Assembly (NCBI GenBank): GCA_023426435.1
Contig: JAFAAS010000068.1
Coordinates: forward strand, 1 to 64,000
Direction of reading: 5' to 3'
Origin: Verrucomicrobiota bacterium
Lineage (GTDB): Bacteria; Verrucomicrobiota; Verrucomicrobiia; Opitutales; Opitutaceae
Length of the DNA: 64,000 nt
The stretch's first letter is position 1. Each line of letters opens with the position of its first letter. Below are positions 15,797 through 24,549 of the stretch, in pieces. Under the pieces are notes generated by a model. That model saw only the letters and a list, made by a program, of their open reading frames with translations. It ran no database searches and had not been told where the DNA came from. A program made the position numbers and the translations under genes.

Positions 15797-17527
15797 CTAG
15801 TTGTTACTCTTCTTGAAGAACATGTCCTCGATGCTCTTCTGCTGATTCGCCGCTGTCGACTGCGCATCCTGCATCGCCAGGAACGCGCTCATCAGGAGCG
15901 TTCGCTGATTTTCGGCCCGGCGATTCAACGAGTCGATCTGCGTCTGAAGGTCGCTGTTCTGCTTGATCAGCGTCGCATTCTGCGCCGCGAGCGGACCCGA
16001 TTTCGTCTTCAACAAATCCGTCAGATAACTCGAAAACTGCTGCGCGAAACCGGTCGAGGTGTTGCCAAAGAAATTCGCGATGTCGTCGCTGTTTTCGCTC
16101 AGCATCGTCTCGAGCTTTGCCGGGTCCTTGATCTTCAGCTGCGAGCTGATCGAATCGAAATCGATGCCGAGATCCGCGATGCGCAACATCGTCGTGCTCA
16201 ATCCGGAAATCGCGCCAAACGCCAGCGTGCGCAGCTTCGTGCCCCAGCGCTCCACTTCCTGATTTCCGCCGAGCGTCGATTTCGACACCTTGCCATCCGC
16301 CGTCGTCGAGATCGCCGTCTCTTGATCGATGAAGCTCTGCACGAGGTTGAACTTCTCGATGAAGTCTTCCAGCGCGCCTTTCATCTTCGCCGTATCGGCT
16401 TCGACGGTGATCGTCTGCGTCGTCGCGGAATCCGCTTTGATCGTGAGTCCGGTGATGCCGTGCTCCGTCGCCGTGAACGTATTGCTCTTGCTCGTGATCG
16501 TCTCGCCGCCGTTGACGGTGAACTTCGCATCTTTCCCGCGCTGCAACGACGAACCGCTCGTCAACCCCATCGCATCGAGCAACCCGCCCGAAACTTCGTT
16601 CGCGCCCACGCCCGTGTCGCCCGTCGAATTATTCGTCAGCACGAAGCGATCGTTCGCCGAATCGTAAGTCGCGGTCACACCCGCCGTCGACTTGTTGATC
16701 TTGGTGAGAACACCGCGAAGGGTGTCGGTGTTGACGTTGTAATCGATCGTCACGCCGTTGATCGAAAAACTGCCATTGCCGTCCGCGTCCGCCTCGAGCG
16801 AGCCAGCGAGCCGCGACGACGCGAGTGTCGCCGAGAGCGAAGCCGAACCGAGTTTGCCGGAGCTCGTGACCGTGCCCGTGCCGTTGTTCGAAAGCTGAAG
16901 CGCCGAAAGAAAATTACTGGAGTCGTTCACCGCCCCCAGCTCGATCTCGCCCGCGCTGGTGAGCGTCACCTTGTCCGTTCCCGCATCGTAGGAGGCCGTC
17001 ACCGCCCCACCCGTCTCCGCCGAAATCCGATCGAAGACGTCCTGCAGCGAATCCGTAAGCGCGACGGAAATCGTTTTTCCGTTCACCGTGAAATTGCCTT
17101 CGGTGATCGACGTGGACGTCGCGAGCGTCGCAATCGTCGTGCCCGACACATCGCTGGTCGCATTCAACGGACTCGACACTCCACTCGCGCCCACCCGCTT
17201 CGACGCCGTCGCGAGCTGCGAAACCGCAATCGAGTAGCTGCCCTGCGTCGCGCCGCTCGAGGGCGTGAGCGACCAGGTCGAACCGCTCGTGCTGGAACTC
17301 GCCGTGCGGCTCCGGAAAAGCGTCGTCGAGCGAAGGTCCACCGCCGCGCCCGACAAATCGGAGAGCAAGCTGTTCAGCACGCCCAAGCTCGCGAGCTTGT
17401 CGTTGTTCACCGCCTGCTCGTTCTGCAGGCGCGCGATCGGCATCTTCTCGATCGTGACCAGCTGATCCACCACCGACTGCCAGTCGAAAGAGTTGTCGAT
17501 TAAACCTGAGACGGAGATGCCGGCCAT
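15797..17527 (-). CDS. fliD: Flagellar hook-associated protein 2 (filament cap) FliD
   Basis: 576 residues. It begins SVSGLIDNSFDWQSVVDQLV, the FliD N-terminal pattern, with coiled-coil residues to about 60. A Ser/Thr/Gly-rich beta domain (about 85-390) contains flagellin-IN-type repeats. The C-terminal domain includes GAISGLSTTMLRIADLGIDF and ends in a long coiled coil (QIDSLNRRAENQRTLLMSAF). FliD caps the growing filament and helps flagellin fold. The gene is divergent from the first flagellin and carries its own sigma-28-like promoter. A lipoprotein gene follows with a 2-base gap. Length is within the usual 450-700 range. Confidence 0.95.
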   Translation of the reverse strand: MAGISVSGLIDNSFDWQSVVDQLVTIEKMPIARLQNEQAVNNDKLASLGVLNSLLSDLSGAAVDLRSTTLFRSRTASSSTSGSTWSLTPSSGATQGSYSIAVSQLATASKRVGASGVSSPLNATSDVSGTTIATLATSTSITEGNFTVNGKTISVALTDSLQDVFDRISAETGGAVTASYDAGTDKVTLTSAGEIELGAVNDSSNFLSALQLSNNGTGTVTSSGKLGSASLSATLASSRLAGSLEADADGNGSFSINGVTIDYNVNTDTLRGVLTKINKSTAGVTATYDSANDRFVLTNNSTGDTGVGANEVSGGLLDAMGLTSGSSLQRGKDAKFTVNGGETITSKSNTFTATEHGITGLTIKADSATTQTITVEADTAKMKGALEDFIEKFNLVQSFIDQETAISTTADGKVSKSTLGGNQEVERWGTKLRTLAFGAISGLSTTMLRIADLGIDFDSISSQLKIKDPAKLETMLSENSDDIANFFGNTSTGFAQQFSSYLTDLLKTKSGPLAAQNATLIKQNSDLQTQIDSLNRRAENQRTLLMSAFLAMQDAQSTAANQQKSIEDMFFKKSNN

Positions 17528-17556
17528 GGTGGGTGAATGGAATGAAGCAACAGGAG

Positions 17557-17583
17557 GTATCGACCGCTTCTGCCAAAACTTAA
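17557..17583 (-). promoter_or_regulatory. Sigma-28-like promoter of fliD
   Basis: On the minus strand: TTAA (17580-17583), 15-base spacer, GTCGATAC (17557-17564); 9 of 12 positions match TAAA-N15-GCCGATAA. The fliD start is 30 bases downstream, so the leader is very short. It lies back-to-back with the flagellin promoter at 17611. Confidence 0.7.
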
Positions 17584-17610
17584 GCCCGCGGAAATTTTCA
17601 ATAATTCCGC

Positions 17611-17637
17611 TAAATGGAACTTGACCCGACCCGATAT
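17611..17637 (+). promoter_or_regulatory. Sigma-28 promoter of flagellin 1
   Basis: TAAA (17611-17614), exactly 15 bases, then CCCGATAT (17630-17637), matching 10 of 12 consensus positions. The flagellin start is 104 bases beyond the -10 box, leaving a long leader that includes a block also found before flagellin 2. Confidence 0.82.
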
Positions 17638-17740
17638 CAGGCCCCGTCGCAACAAGGGTTGTGACCGGCGAGATCGAGAGCCGAACCCACTCGATCCGAA
17701 TGCGACACGGACGTCGCTGTCAGGAATCAAGGAAGATACC

Positions 17741-18565
17741 ATGCCTGTTGTCATCAACACCAACTTCGCGGCTACCGTTGCCGCGAACAACCTCGCCGCC
17801 TCCAACACCTCGTTGCAGCGGAGCCTCAACCGGCTCTCCAGCGGCTCGAAAATCGTGAACCCCGCCGACGACGCTGGCGGCCTCGCCGTCTCCATGAAGT
17901 TGTCCGCCGCCGCCGTCCGCCAGGGCGCGGTCGCGACCAACATCGGCAACGCGTCGTCGTATCTGCAAACGCAGGACGGCGTCCTCAAGGTCGCCGGCAA
18001 GGTTCTCGATCGTATCGGAGAGCTGAAGACTCTCTACATGGATCCGACCAAGAACCCGGACGACCTGGCCAACTACGACGCGGAATTCACCGCACTTCAG
18101 GATCAGCTCGAAGCCCTCACCAACGAGGAATTCAACGGCGTCGATCTCTTCGGGTCCAACAACCTCGTCGTCTCCGTCACCGAAAACGGTGCCACCGCTT
18201 CCGCGGTCACCATCCAGGGCCGCGATCTCGGCGACGTCACGGACGGCATTGGCGCCCTCATCGACGGTGCCGTGACAAGCCTCGGCTCCGCCGGCTTCGA
18301 TCTCGAAGACATCACCGACGCGATTCAGAACGTCGCGACGATGCGCGCTGAAAACGGCGCTGAACAAAGCCGCCTCGGCTTCGCCGCCGAACTGCTTACC
18401 GTCAACAAAGCCAACCTCGAGGCCGCCTCGAGCCGGATTGTCGACGTGGATGTCGCACACGAATCCACCCAACTCGCACGCTGGAACACGCTCGTGCAAG
18501 CCGGCACGGCGATGCTCACGCAAGCCAACCAGAGTGCGCAGACCGCACTCAAGCTGCTCCAGTAA
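17741..18565 (+). CDS. fliC: Flagellin 1
   Basis: 274 residues, the short type: only the conserved D0/D1 helices and a small beta connector, without the D2/D3 outer domains. N-terminal signature INTNFAATVAANNL, LNRLSSGSKIVNPADDAGGL; C-terminal AARWNTLVQAG-type end (LARWNTLVQAGTAMLTQANQ) closing with LKLLQ. Exported by the flagellar type III system and polymerised as the filament. AAGGA at 17729-17733 is a good ribosome binding site for ATG 17741. The longer frame from 17621 covers the promoter and was rejected. Ser/Thr residues in the connector (about 150-200) are possible O-glycosylation sites, given the nearby glycosylation genes. Confidence 0.96.
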   Translation: MPVVINTNFAATVAANNLAASNTSLQRSLNRLSSGSKIVNPADDAGGLAVSMKLSAAAVRQGAVATNIGNASSYLQTQDGVLKVAGKVLDRIGELKTLYMDPTKNPDDLANYDAEFTALQDQLEALTNEEFNGVDLFGSNNLVVSVTENGATASAVTIQGRDLGDVTDGIGALIDGAVTSLGSAGFDLEDITDAIQNVATMRAENGAEQSRLGFAAELLTVNKANLEAASSRIVDVDVAHESTQLARWNTLVQAGTAMLTQANQSAQTALKLLQ

Positions 18566-18747
18566 TCCTGGAATAGCTTCCTTGCCCACCGCGCGGGCGG
18601 AGTAGTGACCCGTTCGCGCGACGCAGAGATTCTCACGCGGTTGTCTGAATCTGTGGGGCCCGAAGCTAGTCCTTGAACCCCCATCCTTTCTTGCGCGGCA
18701 GCAGCGCAAAACCCTTTGAGGCACTTGCCTCGAACGGCGCGGCCTAC

Positions 18748-18755
18748 GCCGATTA
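18748..18755 (+). promoter_or_regulatory. Sigma-28 -10 element before flagellin 2, -35 degenerate
   Basis: GCCGATTA matches 7 of 8 positions of the sigma-28 -10 box. No TAAA occurs at the right distance (CTCG at 15 bases, TCGA at 14). The bases that follow (ATCAGGGCCCGTGGCGAC) resemble those after the flagellin 1 box, so the two leaders share ancestry. Confidence 0.5.
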
Positions 18756-18807
18756 TCAGGGCCCGTGGCGACGACGGATAGTCGCAGCTTAAGATCAAGG
18801 ATAGACC

Positions 18808-19632
18808 ATGCCAGTCGTGATTAATACCAACTACGCCGCGACCGTTGCGGCAAACAACCTCGCCGCCAGCAACACCTCGTTGCAACGGAGCCTTAACCGG
18901 CTCTCCAGCGGCTCGAAGATCGTGAACCCGTCCGACGATGCCGGCGGTCTCGCGGTGTCGATGAAACTGTCCGCCGCGGCCGTCCGTCAGGGCGCCGTTG
19001 CGACGAACATCGGCAACGCGACGTCCTACCTGCAGACTCAGGACGGCGCCCTCAAGGTCACCGGCAAGATCCTGGACCGCATGAGCGAACTCAAAACGCT
19101 CTACGCCGACCCGACGAAGAACAGCGACGACCTCGCCAACTACGACTCGGAGTTCACTGCGTTGCAGGATCAGCTCGAGGCGATCACCAACGAGGAGTTC
19201 AACGGTGTCGACCTGTTCGGATCGAACAACCTGACCGTCAACGTCACCGAGAACGCTTCCAGCGCCTCGGCCGTTACGATCCAGGGTCGCGATCTCGCGG
19301 ACGCCACGGCAGGCATCGGCGCCATTATCGACGCCGGTGTCACAAGCCTCGGCTCGGCCGGCTTCGATCTCTCGGACATCACCACCGCGATCCAGAATGT
19401 CGCGACGATGCGTGCCGAGAACGGTGCCGAACAGAGCCGCCTCGGCTTCGCCGCCGAGTTGCTCACGGTCAACAAGGCCAACCTGGAGGCCGCCTCCAGC
19501 CGCATTGTGGACGTCGACGTCGCACAGGAGTCCACCCAGCTCGCCCGCTGGAATACTCTCGTGCAAGCCGGCACCGCGATGCTCTCGCAGGCGAACCAGA
19601 GCGCTCAGTCGGCGCTCCGTCTGCTCCAGTAA
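18808..19632 (+). CDS. fliC: Flagellin 2
   Basis: 274 residues, the same length as flagellin 1, with which it aligns without gaps. Most differences are conservative and lie in the middle (e.g. GVLKVAGKVLDRIGEL in copy 1 against GALKVTGKILDRMSEL here). The terminal export/polymerisation helices are nearly unchanged. AAGGA at 18797-18801 is the ribosome binding site. It is 242 bases downstream of copy 1 and has a partial sigma-28 promoter of its own. The pair is a tandem duplication. Two flagellins may mix in one filament or be used at different levels. Confidence 0.96.
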   Translation: MPVVINTNYAATVAANNLAASNTSLQRSLNRLSSGSKIVNPSDDAGGLAVSMKLSAAAVRQGAVATNIGNATSYLQTQDGALKVTGKILDRMSELKTLYADPTKNSDDLANYDSEFTALQDQLEAITNEEFNGVDLFGSNNLTVNVTENASSASAVTIQGRDLADATAGIGAIIDAGVTSLGSAGFDLSDITTAIQNVATMRAENGAEQSRLGFAAELLTVNKANLEAASSRIVDVDVAQESTQLARWNTLVQAGTAMLSQANQSAQSALRLLQ

Positions 19633-19667
19633 CGTAATCTCCGCTCAGGGATTGCCCTGATCGCCCT

Positions 19668-19696
19668 CCTGGCCGCCGTATCGCGCGGCGGCCAGG
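19668..19696 (+). terminator. Strong GC hairpin after flagellin 2
   Basis: An 11-bp perfect stem CCTGGCCGCCG/CGGCGGCCAGG with a 7-base loop, 36 bases after the stop codon. There is no T run, so it may be an mRNA 3'-end stabiliser or a weak terminator rather than a classic one. Confidence 0.6.
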
Positions 19697-19835
19697 CACT
19701 CGCGAACCAGACGCAATCCCTGCGGAGGCCCCGGCACGAGGTTGTCGGGTAGTTGGAAAACAGTCCGCTTCTCGCGTCATGCGAAAGTGGATACCCGGCC
19801 CAAGCAGTCAGCTCAGTGACTGCAATCAGTGCAAC

Positions 19836-19864
19836 AAGGCCCCGGCTTCAAACCCCGGGGCCTT
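19836..19864. terminator. Second hairpin between flagellin 2 and the MAF-like gene
   Basis: Perfect 10-bp stem AAGGCCCCGG/CCGGGGCCTT with a 9-base loop, followed by a weakly T-rich stretch (CGCATTTCCC). A plausible transcription stop behind the flagellin pair. Confidence 0.5.
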
Positions 19865-20096
19865 CGCATTTCCCAAAACCGCCCGCCGCCGTCCCGCCGT
19901 GCTCGTGATTCCTGCTCCTGCTCGTGCTCCCCTCCCCGCGACCAAGCGCGCTCCCATCCAAGCCCCCGCCCACATTACGATCCCGCAAGTCATCCTCTCT
20001 CCTGTCGCAACCCCCTGACTCAATCCCGCGTCCTTCGAGCCGATAACTGTCAGTAACGCCGCATCGCAATCCACTCGCGTGCAACGCGCCTATTTC

Positions 20097-21338
20097 ATGT
20101 CCAGGCTTCTGCTCGAAAAACCCATTCCCGGTGCGACCACCTGCGTCCTCGTCGGAGACGCCACGGTGCTCGACCGATCGCGCCTCCACCATTTTCGCCA
20201 CCTTCTCTGGCTCACCGATCGCGACAGCGTCCAACGCGCCCGCCCAATTCTGCCCCGCCACGCCATCGAAACCACCATCGTCGACGAAGCTCCCGCCCGT
20301 TCGGCCGTCGAACAATTCCTCCGCCGCGACCCGCGCCATCTTCCTTCCGTCTTCGTCAGCGACATCGTTCTCACGCAACACTCCGACGCCTACCGCCGCG
20401 CGCTCCGCGAACTGGACGCCACGCTCGAAAGTCACCACCACAGCCGCGCCGCCCGCCAGAAAGACGGCTTCATCTGGCAAAAACGCCTTTTCGAAAATCT
20501 CGGCGACTACGCCACCCACCGCCTCCCCGCCGAATGGTCCGGCCTCCTCGAAGGACTTCCCGCCCTCATCATCGCGGATCCCTCCACCGAAATCCTGACC
20601 GATCTCCACGCCCGCTCCGCGGAGGCCGTGCTCTTCGCGCCCGCGTCGTCGTTGCCCAGCCTCGCCCGCCATCACCTCGCCGCCGATTTCACCCTCGCGA
20701 TCGACGGTGCCGGTGTCCCGAAAACCTTTCCATCATCCAACTCCGCGCCCGCTCGCCTGGTCCTCTCGCCTATGGGGGATTCTGCCTGGCCGCGCACCTT
20801 CACCAAGGTCGATCGCTACTATCTCTCAACGCGCCATCCCACGATCGATTGGCTCGCCACGCAGGCGATCTCGCCTCCGCCGGTCGCCGTCGCCGACGAC
20901 TACATTGCCACCGCGCTTGCCCTCGCTCGCTTCCTCGGATGCTCGCCCATCCAGGTGTTGAGCGAAAAAGATTCGACGCCTCAACGCACCACTCGAGCCG
21001 GACTCTCCAACCTCAAAATCTCGCGGCTCGCCAACCTCCGCCCCGCCGTGCCGCCTCCGCCCGCCGTCCTCCTCGCCGCGCGCAATCGCGTGCGACTCGC
21101 CGCCACCCTCGGACGCACTCAATCCACCGAAATCCGCCGCATGCTCGAGAGCCGCACGCCCGAAGCCGCCGCCTTCGCACTCCGCCAGCTCTTCAGCGAT
21201 CAAACGTTCGCGAACGTGTTCGGCACATTTTCGCTAAAACTCGCTCCGCACCTTGTGCCACCCATCGAATCCGCCCCTGCCGTCTGGCACGCCTTCCTCG
21301 ACGAACTCGACCAACTCGCCGCCCTCGCCGCCCGGTAG
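20097..21338 (+). CDS. MAF/DUF115-like protein, possible flagellin glycosyltransferase
   Basis: 413 residues from ATG 20097; a GTG at 20079 would add six. The middle part (about 125-215) runs KDGFIWQKRLFENL, then LPALIIADPSTEILTDL, then FTLAIDGAG. That order resembles the DUF115/MAF core, where nonulosonate-like sugars are transferred to flagellin. However, the GxGPSL nucleotide-binding motif is degenerate (IADPSTE). The gene directly follows two flagellins and faces a glycosyltransferase operon. A flagellin-modifying or motility accessory role is therefore likely but unproven. The protein is soluble, with no signal peptide. Confidence 0.55.
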   Translation: MSRLLLEKPIPGATTCVLVGDATVLDRSRLHHFRHLLWLTDRDSVQRARPILPRHAIETTIVDEAPARSAVEQFLRRDPRHLPSVFVSDIVLTQHSDAYRRALRELDATLESHHHSRAARQKDGFIWQKRLFENLGDYATHRLPAEWSGLLEGLPALIIADPSTEILTDLHARSAEAVLFAPASSLPSLARHHLAADFTLAIDGAGVPKTFPSSNSAPARLVLSPMGDSAWPRTFTKVDRYYLSTRHPTIDWLATQAISPPPVAVADDYIATALALARFLGCSPIQVLSEKDSTPQRTTRAGLSNLKISRLANLRPAVPPPPAVLLAARNRVRLAATLGRTQSTEIRRMLESRTPEAAAFALRQLFSDQTFANVFGTFSLKLAPHLVPPIESAPAVWHAFLDELDQLAALAAR

Positions 21339-21415
21339 GCAGCGCGCTCACGGCATCCCTCTCGCTGCCTCTCTTCGCGGCGCTTCGCGTCCTTCGCGGT
21401 TACATCCGCTTCTCC

Positions 21416-22540
21416 TCACATCCCCGCAATCGCCTCCGCCACGACCGTCCCCACCGTCTCGTGCCGGTTGAAATGCTCATACACGCGACGCCGCTCGTCA
21501 TTCGTCATCGCCAGCGCCCGCTCGCATTGCGCAACCAGCGCCTTCGTATCATCGAATGGATACCGCAGAATCAATTCCTGCTCGTGCAGCTCCTGCAAGC
21601 GACCGCCGATTTTCGAATCCTCGCTGATCACCGCGAGCCCAAGACACCCCGACCAAAACGGCCGATCGGTGTGCGTCTTCGCCATCGCCGGCGTCACAAA
21701 CTTCCGCCCTTCCGGACACAACGCCGCCTTGAACCGGTTCAAATTGCAACGGTCCGCCACAGCGATCGAGTGATCATGGTAGGCGACAAAGCGGTCCTTG
21801 AACGTCTTCTTCAGAAACTCGATCTGTCGCAGCCGGTGCGGAGTGAGCCCCAACTGAGATCCTAGGAAAAAAATCTTCTCCTCTGGGGCTTCGTTGAACG
21901 GTTGCGAGAAGGGCACCACATTCGCCACCCAGCTCCGATGGAGGGTTCGGCACCCGCGTTTCAGTCGCGTCGCGTTCTTCTCATCCAGCGGGAGTTCATC
22001 ATGGATCAGCAAATCCAGATGCGGGGCGATGTCGCGGAAGCACGGCATGTGGCGACTCGCCTCGTCAAAAGCATAGTAACAATGCCGCACGCCTACTTTT
22101 GAGAGCAGCGCGAAAACATTTCCTGCATTCGACCCCAGGCTCTGCGGCTGATGGCCCATCGTAATCAACCATCGCTCTTCGCCTGGTTCGCGGGGCAGTC
22201 TGGCAAAATCCAGCAATCCCATTATTCCGCAGACGTAGGCAGACGAAAACGCGAGACCGTTATACTCCATCGCTGCGAAGCAGCGCGCGTTTTCGGCATA
22301 CCAATCGCAATCCAGACGCGCCCATTTCAACAGTTTCCCGTTCTTCGGCTCGCTCACCATGGGCGCGAGATCGATTTGCGGCGCGCGATTCACATAGGCG
22401 GACGCTTCCTCCAAGGCGCCTGCCCAGGTGTTGAAGTAACAGATCCGGATACGACGCTGCACCTGCCCAGACAGCGCCACAACAATTCCGGCAGAACCGC
22501 TTTCAGCGATCGTTTCGATCCCGGCAACACTCATATTCAA
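21416..22540 (-). CDS. Predicted glycosyltransferase (CgeB/GT-B-like)
   Basis: 374 residues. The opening RRIRICYFNTWAGALEEASA could be the first strand of a GT-B fold. The C-terminal half has a KIFFLGSQLGLTPHRLRQIE segment, then CLGLAVISEDSKIGGRLQEL, reminiscent of the donor-site loop and glutamate of CgeB/GT4-like enzymes. The C-terminal helix is typical (VAQCERALAMTNDERRRVYE). The start codon overlaps the stop of the nucleotidyltransferase gene by 4 bases (ATGA), so translation is coupled. It is the last gene of the seven-gene operon. The donor sugar is unknown. Confidence 0.6.
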   Translation of the reverse strand: MNMSVAGIETIAESGSAGIVVALSGQVQRRIRICYFNTWAGALEEASAYVNRAPQIDLAPMVSEPKNGKLLKWARLDCDWYAENARCFAAMEYNGLAFSSAYVCGIMGLLDFARLPREPGEERWLITMGHQPQSLGSNAGNVFALLSKVGVRHCYYAFDEASRHMPCFRDIAPHLDLLIHDELPLDEKNATRLKRGCRTLHRSWVANVVPFSQPFNEAPEEKIFFLGSQLGLTPHRLRQIEFLKKTFKDRFVAYHDHSIAVADRCNLNRFKAALCPEGRKFVTPAMAKTHTDRPFWSGCLGLAVISEDSKIGGRLQELHEQELILRYPFDDTKALVAQCERALAMTNDERRRVYEHFNRHETVGTVVAEAIAGM

Positions 22541-23235
22541 GCCACCAGTCGCGCGATTTTGCTGCTGTTCGTTTCAGCCCGCATCTGCGTGACGAACGCC
22601 TCCGCCAGACTCAGGTCATCTTCTGTGTCGACCTCGCTGCACTCGATCGCCATCGCGTGCAGCGGAAGGAACCGGGCAAGCCGCTCGAAGACGTTTCCTC
22701 CATTTTGCTCGAGCATACCCGCTCGCAAACACGCGAGATTCGCCCATTCCCAACATGATCGCTCGGTGCGGCTAAATCCTGTCACGTTCATGAAAGAACC
22801 CGCAGCAGGAACAGTCGCCGCGAAGACCGCTTGCTCCGTCTTGGCTTCTGTCACCGCGATAAGAGGGGCGTTGTCGGCGGCTAGGGCCAAAAACCTGTTG
22901 AAGCTCTCTCGTTCGAAAATGATGTCTCCATCGAGGTAAACACATGGACCCTCGATATATCGCGATCCCAGCCAGTAGCTTTGTTGGGTGGTCGTGGTCC
23001 GATAGCTCGGATTCCTCACCAACGTGATGTCCCTTCGGATCTTCAACGCGGCTTCCATCACCTCGTGCTCCATATAACCGACTACCAGCCGGACATCGCG
23101 CACATGCTCCAGGAGCTCGAGCTGATACTCGAGGATCCGACGCCCCCCAACTTCGACGAGACACTTCGGCTTGCCGTGTCCGAGTCGCGAACCCAATCCG
23201 GCCGCAGCGATTACAGCATGTTCAATAGTCTGCAT
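22537..23235 (-). CDS. Sugar-phosphate/phosphocholine-type nucleotidyltransferase
   Basis: 232 residues. The N-terminal nucleotide-binding motif AAGLGSRLGHGKPKCLVEVG is diagnostic of the NTP_transferase superfamily, with the catalytic Arg and Lys in place. VYLDGDIIFE holds the metal-binding Asp, and the C terminus has the paired acidic EVDTEDDL motif. The organisation and small size are closest to LicC-like phosphocholine or related cytidylyltransferases. It would make an activated NDP donor for the transferases in the same operon. It starts within the end of the HAD gene (25-base overlap). Confidence 0.8.
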   Translation of the reverse strand: MQTIEHAVIAAAGLGSRLGHGKPKCLVEVGGRRILEYQLELLEHVRDVRLVVGYMEHEVMEAALKIRRDITLVRNPSYRTTTTQQSYWLGSRYIEGPCVYLDGDIIFERESFNRFLALAADNAPLIAVTEAKTEQAVFAATVPAAGSFMNVTGFSRTERSCWEWANLACLRAGMLEQNGGNVFERLARFLPLHAMAIECSEVDTEDDLSLAEAFVTQMRAETNSSKIARLVA

Positions 23236-23819
23236 AGCGTCTCTCCTTCACCTACCACATAGTCGGAGTTTTCGATTACTTCTCGCGCCGGCGGATGCAC
23301 CCCGCCGTAGGCGATGCCCACATCCGCCTCTTCGAACATCGGAAGATCGTTGAAACCTTCGCCAATCGTCACGACCCGGTCATACTGCGAGCGGAGCTCC
23401 CTCACCGGACCGCTCTTTCTCAACACATGCGTCAGCGCCCCGAGTTTACCGTCTTTCCGTGTTTCGGCCCGGGATGAGAACACCCCGCATCCAAGACCAC
23501 TCACCAGACGACTGATCCAAACATCCAGATTGCCGGTGACGACGTAACAATGATCCCGATGCTCCCGGATAAACTCGGCGATGGGCGCTTCGAGCGGCAC
23601 CGCCTCGACGATTTTCGCAACGGTTTCCACTTCGATGTCCGCCAGCAGACGGCAGCGCAGCCGAAACGACATCTCGAAAGGGATCTGCCCTCGAATGGTC
23701 ATCTGCGTAAGGAAACCGATCTCCTCCGCCAACCCGAGCTCCGCCGCGATCACAGGAAGCACTTCCTGGCGAGTGACGGTGCCATCGAGATCAAAGCAAA
23801 ATGCCGTCCGCTGTTTCAT
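23211..23819 (-). CDS. HAD-superfamily phosphatase (phosphoserine phosphatase-like)
   Basis: 202 residues. Motif I FDLDGTVT has nucleophile D10 and acid D12. Motif II is the VVTGNL Thr, and motif IV is GEGFNDLPMFEEAD with two Asp ligands. A small helical cap follows motif I (about 20-80), as in the HAD-IB family (SerB, and phosphatases of phospho-alcohols). It probably dephosphorylates a precursor of the sugar or alcohol used in the operon's glycan. It overlaps the methyltransferase gene by 4 bases upstream and the nucleotidyltransferase gene by 25 downstream. Substrate unknown. Confidence 0.82.
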   Translation of the reverse strand: MKQRTAFCFDLDGTVTRQEVLPVIAAELGLAEEIGFLTQMTIRGQIPFEMSFRLRCRLLADIEVETVAKIVEAVPLEAPIAEFIREHRDHCYVVTGNLDVWISRLVSGLGCGVFSSRAETRKDGKLGALTHVLRKSGPVRELRSQYDRVVTIGEGFNDLPMFEEADVGIAYGGVHPPAREVIENSDYVVGEGETLCRLLNML

Positions 23820-24544
23820 GATTGTCTACTCCAAAGCTGGATGTGCTGCGCCGTCTCCGTGCGGTTACATAACCCCGGGGGATATAGCGGCTCCTCCCGC
23901 ACCAACTTGAACCCAACTTCACGCAGCGGAGCGCCAAATAGTTCCCGGCATTGTTCACAGGTCCGATAAATCGCGCTGTAGTCCTGTTGGAGTTCCTGAG
24001 AAGGATAGCGGTCAAGTGTGAGCCGCTCCGCCAGCGCCATCGGCTCCCTCACATAGACCCGAGCCGACGGCCCAGCCATCTCCGCAACATTTCGCGCTAC
24101 GCGGGCGACGTCGGCATCATTGAGATAGATCAGGATCCCAGAGCAGATGAACAAGTCGAAAGGCCCTCCGATTTCCAAAGTCGCGGCGGCGACGTCCTGC
24201 GCAGGAAGGCGCTGGAAACGGCAACGCTCCAGATTCCTGGATTGCGCAAGCTTCAGCAGCTCTCCGCTGAAATCCACACCGAGATACTCGGCGACTTTGC
24301 CCGTCAGTATCTCCGCCCATCGGCCGAAACCACATCCGATGTCCAGCACCCGCTCATGCCCCTCCAACTTCAGCAAAGGAACAACCCGTTCCCGTTCCCA
24401 TGCATCGCGGCGTTCGGCCAGCGTCTTGTCCTGATACATCGTGGCCGTCTGCGGCGCCTCGGGTGAAGCACCTCTGCCACGTGACTCGAAGAACTCGAGC
24501 GTCGCCTCGTAGCTGATGTCGAACGCTATTCCCGTGTATCGCAT
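23816..24544 (-). CDS. SAM-dependent class I methyltransferase
   Basis: 242 residues. Motif I VLDIGCGFGRWAEIL binds S-adenosylmethionine; further motifs are YLGVDFS and FDLFICSGILIYLND. It may methylate a sugar or a phosphoalcohol of the glycan built by the operon (O-methylation of surface sugars is common). It overlaps the HAD gene by 4 bases (ATGA) and lies 5 bases after the 987-residue protein. The C-terminal part contains CEQCRELFGAPL, which is not a recognised metal site. Confidence 0.82.
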   Translation of the reverse strand: MRYTGIAFDISYEATLEFFESRGRGASPEAPQTATMYQDKTLAERRDAWERERVVPLLKLEGHERVLDIGCGFGRWAEILTGKVAEYLGVDFSGELLKLAQSRNLERCRFQRLPAQDVAAATLEIGGPFDLFICSGILIYLNDADVARVARNVAEMAGPSARVYVREPMALAERLTLDRYPSQELQQDYSAIYRTCEQCRELFGAPLREVGFKLVREEPLYPPGLCNRTETAQHIQLWSRQS

Positions 24545-24549
24545 GGAGC

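Larger units (their letters stand above)
19633..20096. other. Intergenic region with two hairpins, no gene
   Basis: The 464-base space after the second flagellin holds an 11-bp hairpin at 19668-19696 and a 10-bp hairpin at 19836-19864. No reading frame in it looks coding: those present are Pro/Arg-rich high-GC artefacts. Confidence 0.6.

Noticed and set aside
22537..24544. A phosphocholine (LicABCD) pathway in the glycan island
   Set aside because: Only a LicC-like nucleotidyltransferase is visible; no choline kinase, transporter or LicD is present, so the activated compound is left open.
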